From the NCBI GenBank assembly GCA_903834785.1, contig CAILKP010000009.1:1-64000 (forward strand): 64,000 nucleotides of DNA, written 5' to 3'. Position 1 is the first letter of the stretch. Each line of letters opens with the position of its first letter. The notes below the pieces were generated by a model that saw only the letters and a program-made list of their open reading frames with translations, ran no database searches and had not been told where the DNA came from. The stretch is from an uncultured bacterium. Lineage in GTDB: Bacteria; Planctomycetota; Phycisphaerae; Phycisphaerales; UBA1924. This document shows, one piece after another, positions 52,415-61,768 of the stretch. A program made the translations under genes and the position numbers.

Positions 52415-54477
52415 TGAACGCCAGAGATCGAAGCATGATGAACAGCGGGCGGGTGCAGGTGCGGCGCGGGCGCGGTGTGGCGGCGGTGCTGCTGGGCCTT
52501 GGCGTGATGCTGGCCGGGGCGGGGGCTGCGGGGCTGGCACCGGCGGCGGAACCGGCGAAGGCGCCAGCGCCAGCGGCTGCACCTGCGGCTGCGGCACCGG
52601 CAACAGCGGCGGGATCACCGGCAGAGAACGCGGCGGCGCGTGCTGTGGCACCAGCGGGTGCGATGGTGCCGGCGGCCAGTGACCTGGGTGAAGTTCCGGC
52701 GGGCGCGACGACGCAGCACGCGTGGTTTGTGGCCCCGGGGATGGGCGGGTTTCCGGCGGCGGTAATGCACATTCCGCCGCGGGATGGCCGGTGGAGCGTT
52801 GAGGGCACGGTGAAGCTGGCCAACGTGTTTAACGAGGAGCCGGTGGCGCTGATGGCATCGGGGGCGAAGGTGCTGGTGGTGCTGCCGAGCGGGCGTGGCG
52901 GGGAGATGGCTGGCGCTGGTGGCGGCAACGCCGCGGCGCGGACGCGGCGTGTGGTGAGCATGACGGCCGGGCGGACGGCGGGCGGGACGTGGGAGTATCG
53001 CCCGCTGGGGCGCACGGGCATTGAGCCGGAGTTGCCGGGCACGGGGCGTGTGGTGGATGTGTGCTGGTCGCCCAAGGGGCCGCTGGTGCTGCTGGGGCCG
53101 CAGGGTGCGGCGGCTTCGCCGCTGGTGGGAGCGGATGTGGCGCCAGACAGCGGCGCGGCACAGCCGTGGCGGCTACTGCGGCTGGACGATGGCAAGTGGG
53201 AACCGGTTGCGATGCCGGGGGAACTGGGGCTGGAGCCGGCGAGCGTGGTACGGCTGGTTGGCACACGCAGCGGCGCGGAGGTGTGGGCTGAGAATGCGCC
53301 GGGCAGCGGGCGTGAGCCGGGCACGGTCAGTGCGTGGGCCGTGCCGGCCAAGGACACCGAGCGGCCGGAGCCGGTGCGGGCGATGGCGGGCGTGCCGGGC
53401 GGGCTTGCGGGGACTGTGCTGCTGGCCGGGCGAGGCGAAGGCGTGCTGGCGGTCCGGGCCGATGCGACGGGCGTGACGGTGATGTCGCGTCTGCCGGCGG
53501 AAGGGGCCGGGGCACCGAAGCTGGGCACGCACGAGGCGTGGCGAACGGTGACGCGGGTATCGCGCGAGAATAAGGAAGCACCGGAGCAGCGTGAATGGCC
53601 GATGGCGGTGCTGTCGCTGCTGGGGCTGGACCGGGTTGCGGTGGTGACGGCTGAGGCGAAGCTGCCGCAGGTTGGCGGCGGGACGGGCACGGCACCGGGC
53701 GCGAGCCCGCGGCAGGAAAGCGGGACGCGGGGCGACCTGCGGAGCCTGGCGACGGCGGCGAGCCGGAGCTTTGCGGTCACGGAGCTCTCGACGGGCGACG
53801 GGCGGGTGATGTTCAGCGGTGCGGCCAAGCGCGAGGGCGTGGTGACTACGCGGGACTTTCATCTGCTGACGCTGGCGTTTGCATCGATGATGGTGGCGGT
53901 GCTGCTATTTGTGCTTCGGAGTGACAAGAGCCGGCCGGTGGTGATGCCCGAGGGCTCATCACTGGCCAGCGGGGCCAAGCGAGCGGTGGCGACGGGGATC
54001 GATGCGTTTGCGGTGCTGCTGCTGGCCGGGCCACTGCTGGGCATCAGCGTGACGCAGTTGATCAGCGCCCAGACGATGCTGAACCCGGGCAACGCGATTC
54101 TTGATGTGCTGGGCGTGATGGCCCTTGGGATGGTGCACGGGACGATCAGTGAGGCCTTGTGGGGCCGGACGATCGGCAAGTTTGTCACCGGGTGCGAGGT
54201 GGCCGGCTTTGTGCGGCGGCGGGCGGAGAAGGGCGAGAAGGTTGAGAAGGCCGAGGATGCCGAGTCTGATGCAGCGGCGGACAAGCAGGGCGAGACCGCC
54301 GGGAGCTACGTGGTTGGAGTGCCGATGCTGTGGCAGGCCGGGGCGCGCAACGCGGTGAAGTGGCTGCTGTGGCCGCTGTCACTGGTCGCGCTGTTTGATG
54401 CAACGGCGCGGCACCCGGGGGATGTGATCGGCCAGACGGTGGTGGTGGAGTTTGAGGAGGAGGAAGAGGAGGAGTGA
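52414..54477 (+). CDS. RDD-domain membrane protein with large extracytoplasmic part
   Basis: 687 residues. A signal peptide or first membrane helix (VAAVLLGLGVMLAGAGAAGLAP) is followed by about 460 residues of Ala/Gly/Val-rich periplasmic sequence (beta-propeller-like, e.g. VDVCWSPKGPLVLLG), then helix FHLLTLAFASMMVAVLLFVL and the C-terminal RDD domain (KRAVATGIDAFAVLLLAGPLLG, ALWGRTIGKFVTGCEVAGF, ARNAVKWLLWPLSLVALF). A charged insertion of Glu/Lys (EKGEKVEKAEDAES) and an acidic tail are odd. Probable partner of the upstream lipoprotein. Confidence 0.75.
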   Translation: MNARDRSMMNSGRVQVRRGRGVAAVLLGLGVMLAGAGAAGLAPAAEPAKAPAPAAAPAAAAPATAAGSPAENAAARAVAPAGAMVPAASDLGEVPAGATTQHAWFVAPGMGGFPAAVMHIPPRDGRWSVEGTVKLANVFNEEPVALMASGAKVLVVLPSGRGGEMAGAGGGNAAARTRRVVSMTAGRTAGGTWEYRPLGRTGIEPELPGTGRVVDVCWSPKGPLVLLGPQGAAASPLVGADVAPDSGAAQPWRLLRLDDGKWEPVAMPGELGLEPASVVRLVGTRSGAEVWAENAPGSGREPGTVSAWAVPAKDTERPEPVRAMAGVPGGLAGTVLLAGRGEGVLAVRADATGVTVMSRLPAEGAGAPKLGTHEAWRTVTRVSRENKEAPEQREWPMAVLSLLGLDRVAVVTAEAKLPQVGGGTGTAPGASPRQESGTRGDLRSLATAASRSFAVTELSTGDGRVMFSGAAKREGVVTTRDFHLLTLAFASMMVAVLLFVLRSDKSRPVVMPEGSSLASGAKRAVATGIDAFAVLLLAGPLLGISVTQLISAQTMLNPGNAILDVLGVMALGMVHGTISEALWGRTIGKFVTGCEVAGFVRRRAEKGEKVEKAEDAESDAAADKQGETAGSYVVGVPMLWQAGARNAVKWLLWPLSLVALFDATARHPGDVIGQTVVVEFEEEEEEE

Positions 54478-54516
54478 CAAATGGTCAAATTTGGAAATGG
54501 TCAAATTGTCAAATGA
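54476..54516. repeat. AT-rich CAAATTG array after the RDD gene
   Basis: ACAAATGGTCAAATTTGG, AAATGGTCAAATTGTC and AAATG iterate; it begins at the stop of the RDD gene. Confidence 0.75.
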
Positions 54517-54671
54517 AAGGCAGAGCGGACATTGAGGAGGTGAGAGAGCAGGGATGAGGGCAGCCGCCGTCGGGGTGCCTGCGCGGCCGTTTGGGTGTGT
54601 GGGTTTCCGCAGCCATCCCGCGTTCCTGTTCGCCCCCCCTCCCCCCTCCCCCTGCTTCCTGATTGACTGGT

Positions 54672-55409
54672 TCAGCGGCGGCGGCGGAAGGCCAGGCCGG
54701 CGGTTGATGCGAGGATGAGCGCGGTGGTTGGGGTGGGGATGATGTTGGACTCGACGTAGTCGATCGCGGCATCGTGCTCGGTTTCGTCGAGGCCGAAGTT
54801 GAAGACGGTGTAGTAGGGCATCGAGGTCGAGCCGCTGATGCCGTCGAGGTAAAGCTCGAGCGTCAGCAGGTAGATGCCGGCGGCGGGCACGGTCTGGCCC
54901 GGGGCGGGGTCGAGGTAGTAGTCCAGGTGCTCATCGAAGCCGCCGGTGGGTCCGACATCAAACGAGAAGCCGGGGACGGATGAGCCGTCGAGCGGCGATG
55001 TGCGGGTCAGGGCGCCGGCGGCGAACTCGATGCGGATGCGCTCGGCAGGTGCCGCGGCGGCGAAGGACTGGGTGGCGATGTCCCAGCGGAGGACGGAGCC
55101 CAGGATGTTGAAGCCCAGGCGCGACCCGCCGGGAATGGTGGGATCGGTCTGGCCGGTCAGCGGGCCGGAGAAGAAGCCGGGCTCATCTGCGTAGATGGAG
55201 CCGGCCAGGTCGGCGAACTCGGCGGCGAAGACGCGCTGGCCGGGGGTGATGAACTCACCGGCGCCGGGCGAGGGGATCTCGACGATGCCGGTGGTCAGGC
55301 GGCCGGCCAGGAAGCTCAGGCCGATGTCGCCTTCGTGGGCGTGGGCCAGCGGGGCGGCGAGGGTGAGGGCGAGTGCGGACACGGTCAAGGCGGTGGTGCT
55401 GCGGTACAT
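54672..55409 (-). CDS. PEP-CTERM-like exported protein
   Basis: 245 residues. The signal peptide (MYRSTTALTVSALALTLAAPLAHA) leads to a beta-rich body with two domains-like parts (ending ... YYLDPAPGQTVPAAGIYLL and TLELYLDG). The C-terminus has IIPTPTTAL, a hydrophobic stretch and RRRR, a PEP-CTERM-type sorting end. AGGAG precedes the ATG at 55409. It is the last gene of the operon after the dockerin-like (55529) and pilin-like (56401) genes. Function unknown. Confidence 0.72.
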   Translation of the reverse strand: MYRSTTALTVSALALTLAAPLAHAHEGDIGLSFLAGRLTTGIVEIPSPGAGEFITPGQRVFAAEFADLAGSIYADEPGFFSGPLTGQTDPTIPGGSRLGFNILGSVLRWDIATQSFAAAAPAERIRIEFAAGALTRTSPLDGSSVPGFSFDVGPTGGFDEHLDYYLDPAPGQTVPAAGIYLLTLELYLDGISGSTSMPYYTVFNFGLDETEHDAAIDYVESNIIPTPTTALILASTAGLAFRRRR

Positions 55410-55528
55410 CTTCAGACGCTCCTGTAACACAAGAAGGGGTTTCTCTCTGCTCCAGCTTGCAGTTGCTGGTTGATGGGAACGGGATAAGGCGCTGCGCGGC
55501 CGGGATAGGGCGAGGCGGGCGGGGCGGC

Positions 55529-56404
55529 TCAGCAGCCGGCGGCGAAGGCGTTGATGAACTCGATGAAGTCGGTGCCGTCGATGGTGCCATCGGCGGTGAT
55601 GTCTGCCGCGGGGTCGGTGGCGGCATCACCGATAGCAAAGGAGTTGATGAAGGTGATGAAGTCGGAACCGTCGACGGTGCCGTCGGCGGTGACATCGGCC
55701 GGGCAGGCGGGGGTGTTGCCGCAGGTCAGTGAGGTTCCGACGGAGGCGGCGAAGGCGGTGGCGGCGGCCGAGAGCGTGGCATCATCAACGGACTGGCCGA
55801 GGATGAGATACAGCGGCTGGCTGGGGGCGATCTGCGGGTTGTTGGCCCAGATGCGGAGCGTGAGCAGGTAGACACCGGGCTCGGCCGGGGATGCGGGCGG
55901 GGAGGCCTGGGAGAGCAGCGTGTAGTTGTAGTGGAAGTGATAGAGGCCGGTGGACGAGGTGGTCAGGCCGAAGCCGGGGACGACGGTGTCGGTCGTGGGC
56001 GTGAGGCGGCTGTTGGCCGGCGGGCCGAGGCGGATGCGCAGGCGGGGCTCGGCGATGGTGGAGAAGTCGGTGCCGTTCCAGCTGCGCAGGGCGCGGGTGA
56101 TGTCGAAGCCGACCTGTGTGTTCGCCGGCAGCGTGCCCGGCTCGGCATCGAAGCCGGGGTCGTTGATGGTGTCAAAGTCACCGAGTCGCGTCACAAAGAC
56201 GTTGTGCGGGAACTCGGCCTGCAGCGAGCATGGGGAGACCCAGCCGGTCTCGATGCGGCCGTCGGCCACGCGGAGGACGACATCGGACTGGTGAAGCTGC
56301 GCCATGGCGGCCGGAGCGCACGCGAGGGTGGCGCACAGTGACGCACAGAGTGCGGCGACAGGCAGAGCGAAGGAGTGTGGACGAGTGGTGCGAGAGCGGC
56401 TCAC
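55529..56404 (-). CDS. Exported protein with dockerin-like Ca repeats
   Basis: 291 residues. Signal peptide ([23 protein letters not shown]) then a beta-rich body with similar phrases to the downstream PEP-CTERM gene ([31 protein letters not shown]). The C-terminus has two calcium-loop repeats, [18 protein letters not shown] and [18 protein letters not shown], as in dockerin type I, ending AAGC. The start ATG overlaps the stop of the pilin-like gene by 4 bases. Dockerins dock to cohesins or other surface scaffolds; none is visible here. Confidence 0.75.
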   Translation of the reverse strand: MSRSRTTRPHSFALPVAALCASLCATLACAPAAMAQLHQSDVVLRVADGRIETGWVSPCSLQAEFPHNVFVTRLGDFDTINDPGFDAEPGTLPANTQVGFDITRALRSWNGTDFSTIAEPRLRIRLGPPANSRLTPTTDTVVPGFGLTTSSTGLYHFHYNYTLLSQASPPASPAEPGVYLLTLRIWANNPQIAPSQPLYLILGQSVDDATLSAAATAFAASVGTSLTCGNTPACPADVTADGTVDGSDFITFINSFAIGDAATDPAADITADGTIDGTDFIEFINAFAAGC

Positions 56405-57225
56405 TTGGCGATCTCCGGATAGAAGCGGTTGTTGTCAAAGTCGGTGTACACATCGCGGAAGGCCAGCGTGGAGGCGTGGCCATCCAGGAAGCTGTAGTTG
56501 GCCAGGCCAGCAACGCCGACCTTGCCGCCGTGGGCATCGAGCTGCATTTCACGGGAGGCGAGCGTGGGTGAGGCGCCGGGGGTGCCGTTGTCCCAGTTCT
56601 CGGCGTGGACGTGATCGGCGCGGGCGAAGGAGGAGCCGTCGGCGCCGAAGGTCATCATGAGGAAGTGGACGGTTGCCGCGGGGCGCGGGATGCGGGCGAA
56701 GGTGTCGTACGCCGGGCGGGCCATGAGCTCGCGAGCGGGCTGCTTGGAGCGGGTGACGTAGTTGTTCAGGCCGTAGCTGGTCCAGCGGGCGAGCTGGCTG
56801 GCGGGCGGTGGTGAGGCGGGGTTGGCCGCGGCCAGGTCGAGGTAGCGGCGGAGGGACATGCCGGCGAATGAGCCGTTGTCATCGGCGGACCAGAAGGGGC
56901 TGTTGTCGGCCGGGCTGCGGAGGATGAGCGGGCCGTCGGCGTACTGGGCGAGCAGCACGGGCCAGGAGGACTGGGGCGAGCCGAGACCGCCGTGGGCGAG
57001 GCCGGCATCGACGAAGGCCTCCTTGTTGTTCTGGGCGTAGAGGGTGTGGGCGAGCTCGAGCTGGCGGATGTTGGAAAGGCATGCCGCGGCACGGGCGGCG
57101 CGGCGGGCACTGGAGAGCGAGGGGATGAGGATGCCCACCAGCAGGGCGATGATGGCGATGACCACGAGCAGCTCGATGAGCGTGAAGGCGGAGCGGCGGC
57201 GGGCGGGTGCCGAGCGGTGGAGCAT
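56401..57225 (-). CDS. Type IV pilin-like protein, DUF1559-like
   Basis: 274 residues. The N-terminus [22 protein letters not shown] is a prepilin peptidase site (cleaved before Phe, Glu at +5) with the hydrophobic helix; [22 protein letters not shown] follows. The C-terminus has [13 protein letters not shown], a motif shared with the DUF1559-like proteins of planctomycetes. Minor-pilin or pseudopilin; these form the largest gene family in planctomycetes. First gene of a three-gene operon with 55529 and 54672. Confidence 0.8.
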   Translation of the reverse strand: MLHRSAPARRRSAFTLIELLVVIAIIALLVGILIPSLSSARRAARAAACLSNIRQLELAHTLYAQNNKEAFVDAGLAHGGLGSPQSSWPVLLAQYADGPLILRSPADNSPFWSADDNGSFAGMSLRRYLDLAAANPASPPPASQLARWTSYGLNNYVTRSKQPARELMARPAYDTFARIPRPAATVHFLMMTFGADGSSFARADHVHAENWDNGTPGASPTLASREMQLDAHGGKVGVAGLANYSFLDGHASTLAFRDVYTDFDNNRFYPEIAK

Positions 57226-57855
57226 GACAAGAGATTACGTGCAACTGTGTTGCAAGTCGAGTCGATCTTGCATTTTGATGTTTGTCTTCATCAAACAAGC
57301 GTTCGAAATTTTCCGTGCAGAATCCGAACCGGGACGGGCTGGCAGGCGTACTATTCCTTGTTCGTGCGTTTTTTGAGTGTTATCAAGGGTTCTGGCCGCC
57401 CCGGACGGGGTTGGCGAGACTGGCGGGCGGGATGGAAGGTGTGGGAGCGCGGGGTTGAGGGGGTCACCCAAATGTGGTGTTTGCAGCCGCCGCGAGGGCA
57501 TGGGGCTTGTGGCATGTTGCCATGGCGCGGGCGTGCGGCAGGGCGCAGCTGAGACGCGCTGCGTGCTGACGTGTGGCGGCGGGGAGTGGAAAGGGTCGAT
57601 GTTGGGGCAGGAGGAGGGATTCGAGAGGTCGCGGGCGGGGGTGATGAGGGGTTGGGGCGAGGAGTTGTGCATCTCTTTGACGCTGCGGCAGTGTGCCGCG
57701 GGTGAGGGATGCGTGAGACGTGGAAACGGATGAGAAGTCCGCGAGGCCCGGCCAATGAGCGGGGCGTGCGGCAGAAGCGGGCGAATGATGCCTGCGGGCG
57801 GCGGGCCCTGGTGCCCGAAGCCAACGAGAAGAACAAGAAAGCAAGTACAAGAACT
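57226..57855. other. Divergent gap with inverted repeat
   Basis: 630 bases between the pilin-like gene and rnr. TTTGATG (57274-57280) and CATCAAA (57289-57295) form a 7-bp inverted repeat in an AT-rich patch, an operator candidate for the pilin operon. Another hairpin-like pair GCAA/TTGC sits at 57241-57254. The rest is G-rich with no gene seen. Confidence 0.5.
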
Positions 57856-60291
57856 ATGGCTGATCGATACACATTTCGACTGATGGACCACCTGGGGCAC
57901 TCTGAATACAAGCCCTCGACGGTGGCCGTGCTGATGGATGACCTTGGGCTGGATGCCCGCGAGCGCGACCCGTTCGGGATGACGCTGGCGAACCTGGCGA
58001 AGGCGAAGAAGATTGTTGTGAATGCTGAGGGTGAGGTGATGCTGCCGCCGATCGGCGACGAGATCATCGGCACCTTCCGCAAGAACCCGCGCGGGTTCGG
58101 GTTTGTGATTCCTGAGGACAAGGTGCGCGAGGGCGACGTATTCATTCCGCCCGATGGCGTGTCGAGCGCGCTGACGGGCGACCGGGTGAAGGTGGCCATC
58201 AAGCATCAGCGTCGCAACGGGGCGGATGACATTGTCGGGCAGATCATCGAGGTGCTCGGCCGCAAGCGCAAGAGCTTCTCGGGCGAGTTGATGAAGCAGG
58301 GCGCGACGTGGCTGGTGCACCCGGACGGCAAGGAGCTGACGCGGCCGGTGGTGGTGCGCGACCCGGAGGCCAAGAACGCCAAGGCGGGTGACAAGGTGAT
58401 CATTGAGATCACCCACTACCCCGAGGGCGACATGCTGCCCGAGGGCGTGATTGTCAAGGTGCTGGGTGAGGCGGGGCTGCCGAGCGTGGAGACGCAGGCG
58501 GTGATCGCGGCGTACAACCTGCCGGGCGATTTCCCGGAGGCGTGCTACGAGCAGGCGCGGCAGGCGGCGGAGAACTACGAACTGGACATTGCGCGGCTGG
58601 AGCGCGAGGGGTTCAAGGACCGCGACGACCTGCGCGATGACTTCATCATCACGATCGACCCGCCGGACGCCAAGGACTACGACGATGCGATCAGCATCCG
58701 GCGGACCAACGAGGGCTGGGAACTGGGCGTGCACATCGCCGATGTGGCGCACTTCATTGCACCGGGCAGCCCGCTGGATACCGAGGCGCAGAGCCGGGGC
58801 AACTCGTGCTACCTGCCGCGGCTGGTGATTCCCATGCTGCCGGAGAACCTGAGCAACGGCATCTGCTCGCTACAGGAAGGCGTGCCGCGCTTCTGCAAGT
58901 CGAGCTTCATGGTCTACGACCGGCAGGGCAAGCTGCTCAAGTCGGGCGTGAGCCAGGTGCTGATTAAGAGCAAGAAGCGGCTGACGTACCTGGAGGCGCA
59001 GGCGCTGATTGACGGCAACCCCGAGGAAGCCAAGAAGCACGCCAAGACAGAACCGAACTACACGCCGGAACTGATCACCGCGCTGAAGGAAATGGACGCG
59101 TGCGCCAAGGCGATTCGCGTGCGCCGCCGCGAGGCGGGGATGATTCACCTTGAGCTGCCGGAAGTTGAGCTGGTGTACGACGAGAACGGGCGGGTGATTG
59201 ACGCGGTCAAGGAAGATGACGCGTTCACGCACACGCTTATTGAGATGTTCATGGTCGAGGCCAACGAGGTGCTGGCGCGGCTGTTTGAGCGGGTGAAGGT
59301 GCCGCTGATCCGGCGCGTGCACCCCGAGCCGACGCCCGGCGATGTTGATGAGCTGCGGAGCACGGCGAAGGTGGCGGGGTTTGCCATCCCCAAGAAGCCG
59401 ACGCGCAAGGAACTGCAGACGCTGCTGGATGCGACCAAGGGCACGGCCGCTGCGCCGGCGGTGCACTTTGCGGTGCTGCGGACGCTGACTAAGGCGGAGT
59501 ACTCGCCGGCGCCGATCGGCCACTACGCGCTGGCCAGCGAGGCGTACGCGCACTTTACCAGCCCGATCCGTCGCTACCCGGACCTGACGGTGCACCGTGC
59601 ACTTGCGGCGTACCTGTCACTGACTGACAACGGACGCAGCCCGCCGCGGACTGATGAGGCCCGCGAGGAACTGGGCAAGAAGCTGCGCGAGCACCCGCTG
59701 TGCCCGGAGTTTGAGACGCTGATCAAGATCGGCGGGCGGGCGACGCAGACGGAAGTGAACGCGGCGGCGGCGGAAAGCTCGCTGCGGTCGTTCCTGGTAC
59801 TGCAACTGCTCAGCGAGAAGGTGGGCGAGACGTACCGCGGCATGGTCACGGGTGTGTCGCCCAAGGGCATCTTCGTGCGGCTGGAGAAGTACCTGGCCGA
59901 CGGGTTCATCACCACCGAGACGCTGCCGGCCGGCAAGGACGGACGCGTTGGCGCGTGGCGCATCGACCAGCGGTCGGGTGCGCTGGTGAATCAGGCCTCG
60001 GGCCGGTCGTACGCCGTGGGTGACACGCTGACGGTGACGATTGCCAAGGTGGACCTGGCGATGCGGAAGCTGGACCTGGCGGTGACGGATCCGACCTCAC
60101 GCGACAAGGCCAAGGGCAAGAAGATCAAGGAAGTCGATCCGGACTCGCTGGCGGCCCGCACGGGCGGCGGCGGGCTGGGGCTGGACTGGGACAAGATCAA
60201 GTTCGGCGGCGGCAAGACCGGCGCACAGAACCGCGACCAGCGGAGCAAGGATCGTGACCGGGGCAAGACGAATCACCGGCGCGATCGGTGA
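57856..60291 (+). CDS. rnr: Ribonuclease R
   Basis: 3'-5' exoribonuclease of the RNase II/R family. A cold-shock domain (IIGTFRKNPRGFGFVIPED) leads. The RNB catalytic domain holds TIDPPDAKDYDDA, the metal-binding Asp cluster, and HIADVAHFI; HYALASEAYAHFTSPIRRYPDL is the RNase R hallmark. The S1 domain (YRGMVTGVSPKGIFVRLEKY) comes before a Lys/Gly-rich basic tail (KGKKIKEVDPDSLAART...). 811 residues, normal for RNase R. ATG at 57856 starts MADRYTFRLMDHL; no clear ribosome site. Confidence 0.96.
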   Translation: MADRYTFRLMDHLGHSEYKPSTVAVLMDDLGLDARERDPFGMTLANLAKAKKIVVNAEGEVMLPPIGDEIIGTFRKNPRGFGFVIPEDKVREGDVFIPPDGVSSALTGDRVKVAIKHQRRNGADDIVGQIIEVLGRKRKSFSGELMKQGATWLVHPDGKELTRPVVVRDPEAKNAKAGDKVIIEITHYPEGDMLPEGVIVKVLGEAGLPSVETQAVIAAYNLPGDFPEACYEQARQAAENYELDIARLEREGFKDRDDLRDDFIITIDPPDAKDYDDAISIRRTNEGWELGVHIADVAHFIAPGSPLDTEAQSRGNSCYLPRLVIPMLPENLSNGICSLQEGVPRFCKSSFMVYDRQGKLLKSGVSQVLIKSKKRLTYLEAQALIDGNPEEAKKHAKTEPNYTPELITALKEMDACAKAIRVRRREAGMIHLELPEVELVYDENGRVIDAVKEDDAFTHTLIEMFMVEANEVLARLFERVKVPLIRRVHPEPTPGDVDELRSTAKVAGFAIPKKPTRKELQTLLDATKGTAAAPAVHFAVLRTLTKAEYSPAPIGHYALASEAYAHFTSPIRRYPDLTVHRALAAYLSLTDNGRSPPRTDEAREELGKKLREHPLCPEFETLIKIGGRATQTEVNAAAAESSLRSFLVLQLLSEKVGETYRGMVTGVSPKGIFVRLEKYLADGFITTETLPAGKDGRVGAWRIDQRSGALVNQASGRSYAVGDTLTVTIAKVDLAMRKLDLAVTDPTSRDKAKGKKIKEVDPDSLAARTGGGGLGLDWDKIKFGGGKTGAQNRDQRSKDRDRGKTNHRRDR

Positions 60292-60299
60292 GGGGGAAG

Positions 60300-60342
60300 A
60301 GGCCAAATGGCCAAAGGACCAAATGGCCAAATTGCCAAATGG
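60300..60342. repeat. AT-rich CAAATTG array after rnr
   Basis: GGCCAAATGGCCAAAGGACC, AAATGGCC, AAATTGCC and AAATGGGG iterate, starting 9 bases after the rnr stop and followed by the terminator. Confidence 0.75.
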
Positions 60343-60377
60343 GGCCTGAGGGGCAGTTTTGAGTTCGGATAAAAAGA

Positions 60378-60409
60378 CACAAGCCCCGCCGAAGTTGGCG
60401 GGGCTTGTG
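60378..60409. terminator. Bidirectional terminator between rnr and pilin-like gene
   Basis: CACAAGCCCCGCC and GGCGGGGCTTGTG pair perfectly over 13 bp with a 6-base loop, flanked by AAAAAG on the left. It lies between convergent genes. Confidence 0.85.
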
Positions 60410-60445
60410 CGTTTGAGGGGCGTGGGAAGTTGGAGCGGATCGGCT

Positions 60446-61462
60446 CTAGCGGGCGCGCCAGTTCCAGTTCGCATCAGTTGCGTAGTTCGACCAACGCGTC
60501 ATGTCTCGAAGATCGTCCAAGCCAAGTGTTTCAACGTGGCCATCAGCCATCGAAACGTTGGCCTTGCCGCTTGCCCGTGCGTCGATGTTGCCCCAAGAAC
60601 CTGGTGAAAGCTGAGCGTTGAAGCGGTTCGACGTGATCCACGGCTGCGAACCGCTGGGCTGCTCGCCCGCGGACGTTGCGCCTCGCCGGTTGGGATGCGC
60701 CTTAGGTGGCGTAATAATCCAGTAGCCCGGGCGAATCACCCCGGTGTTTGGTGCTGTCTCGCCGTAGCTCCAAAAGCCAGTGCCACGCACATCGCCGCCG
60801 CGGGAGGAGCCGAACATGATCAACTTGCTGGTATAGCGGATGTCGCCGAGCTTCTTGACGTAGAACTCACCCGGCGGACGGTTGTTGGTGTTGCCCCATG
60901 TGCCACCCTGAAAGTGTCCGGCCTGAAAAGCACCGTGGCTATAGGAGCCACCGACATAGACGCCGTTCATGCCGAAGGACGGGTGGTAGCCGAAGGCGGA
61001 CTGCGACGAGTCGTCACCGTACTGGGCCCACCCGTTGTTCTCGCTACCGGCCTTGGGGCGGTCGTAGAAGTTCTGATAGGTGTTGCTATCGATGACGAAG
61101 CCGTTGAGGGGAAGGTTGGACCACGTGCGCAGGTGGTGAACCCAGGTCTTGGAGACCGAGCCTTCCATAAACAGCGGGCGAGCCGGGTACGGGTCCGTCG
61201 GACGGAGGACGTACTTCGGCGGCGTGGTGCCGGGGTGAACCCATGACCACGCGGGGCCAGCGGGGACGACCATCTCGCGGCCTTCGTTGGCGTAGGCCAC
61301 GGAGGCGAGCGTGAGTTGGCTGAGGGCCGCCATTTCAGCGGTGTTGCGAGCAGCACGGCGAGCCTGGCCGAGTGCGGGCAGCAGGATTGCCACCAGCAGC
61401 GCGATGATCGCGATGACCACCAGAAGTTCAATCAGAGTGAAACCACGAGCTTTCAGCTTCAT
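60446..61462 (-). CDS. Type IV pilin-like protein, DUF1559-like (paralogue 1)
   Basis: 338 residues. [40 protein letters not shown] is the prepilin end. The C-terminus carries [35 protein letters not shown], shared with paralogue 2. The body has a repeated WSNLPL and [19 protein letters not shown] segment common to both. ATG at 61462 with AAGGAG 7 bases before. About half of the residues agree with 61769, more at both ends. Terminator at 60378 downstream. Confidence 0.85.
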   Translation of the reverse strand: MKLKARGFTLIELLVVIAIIALLVAILLPALGQARRAARNTAEMAALSQLTLASVAYANEGREMVVPAGPAWSWVHPGTTPPKYVLRPTDPYPARPLFMEGSVSKTWVHHLRTWSNLPLNGFVIDSNTYQNFYDRPKAGSENNGWAQYGDDSSQSAFGYHPSFGMNGVYVGGSYSHGAFQAGHFQGGTWGNTNNRPPGEFYVKKLGDIRYTSKLIMFGSSRGGDVRGTGFWSYGETAPNTGVIRPGYWIITPPKAHPNRRGATSAGEQPSGSQPWITSNRFNAQLSPGSWGNIDARASGKANVSMADGHVETLGLDDLRDMTRWSNYATDANWNWRAR

Positions 61463-61634
61463 CACAAGGCTCCTTTACCGCCGAATGGAACTCTTGCACG
61501 CCCACTATTTGGCAAGAGTGACCCAGAACGGGTCTTGTGGAGATTACCACAGCTTTAAGGTGTGGGCCAGTTTTGGCCGGACGGGGGAGTGGCAAATCTG
61601 GTAAGGCCTACCTTGATCAGGGGGTATCAAACAC

Positions 61635-61660
61635 AAAATCCCCCAATGACGGGGGATTTT
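61635..61660 (-). terminator. Terminator of paralogue 2
   Basis: AAAATCCCCC and GGGGGATTTT form a 10-bp perfect stem around AATGAC, with T tracts on both sides. It ends the minus-strand gene at 61769. Confidence 0.9.
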
Positions 61661-61768
61661 ATAATCCAAAGATTATGCGGGTTTACGGAAATCCTCACGC
61701 TCGGGTGCAGTTGGGAAGAGCCTGCAAGGCGGAGAAGAGAAGCAAGAAGAACAGTAAAGCTAGCCGGT

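Noticed and set aside
57235-58752. 505-residue minus-strand frame over the gap and rnr
   Set aside because: Overlaps the catalytic domain of RNase R and has no recognised motif.
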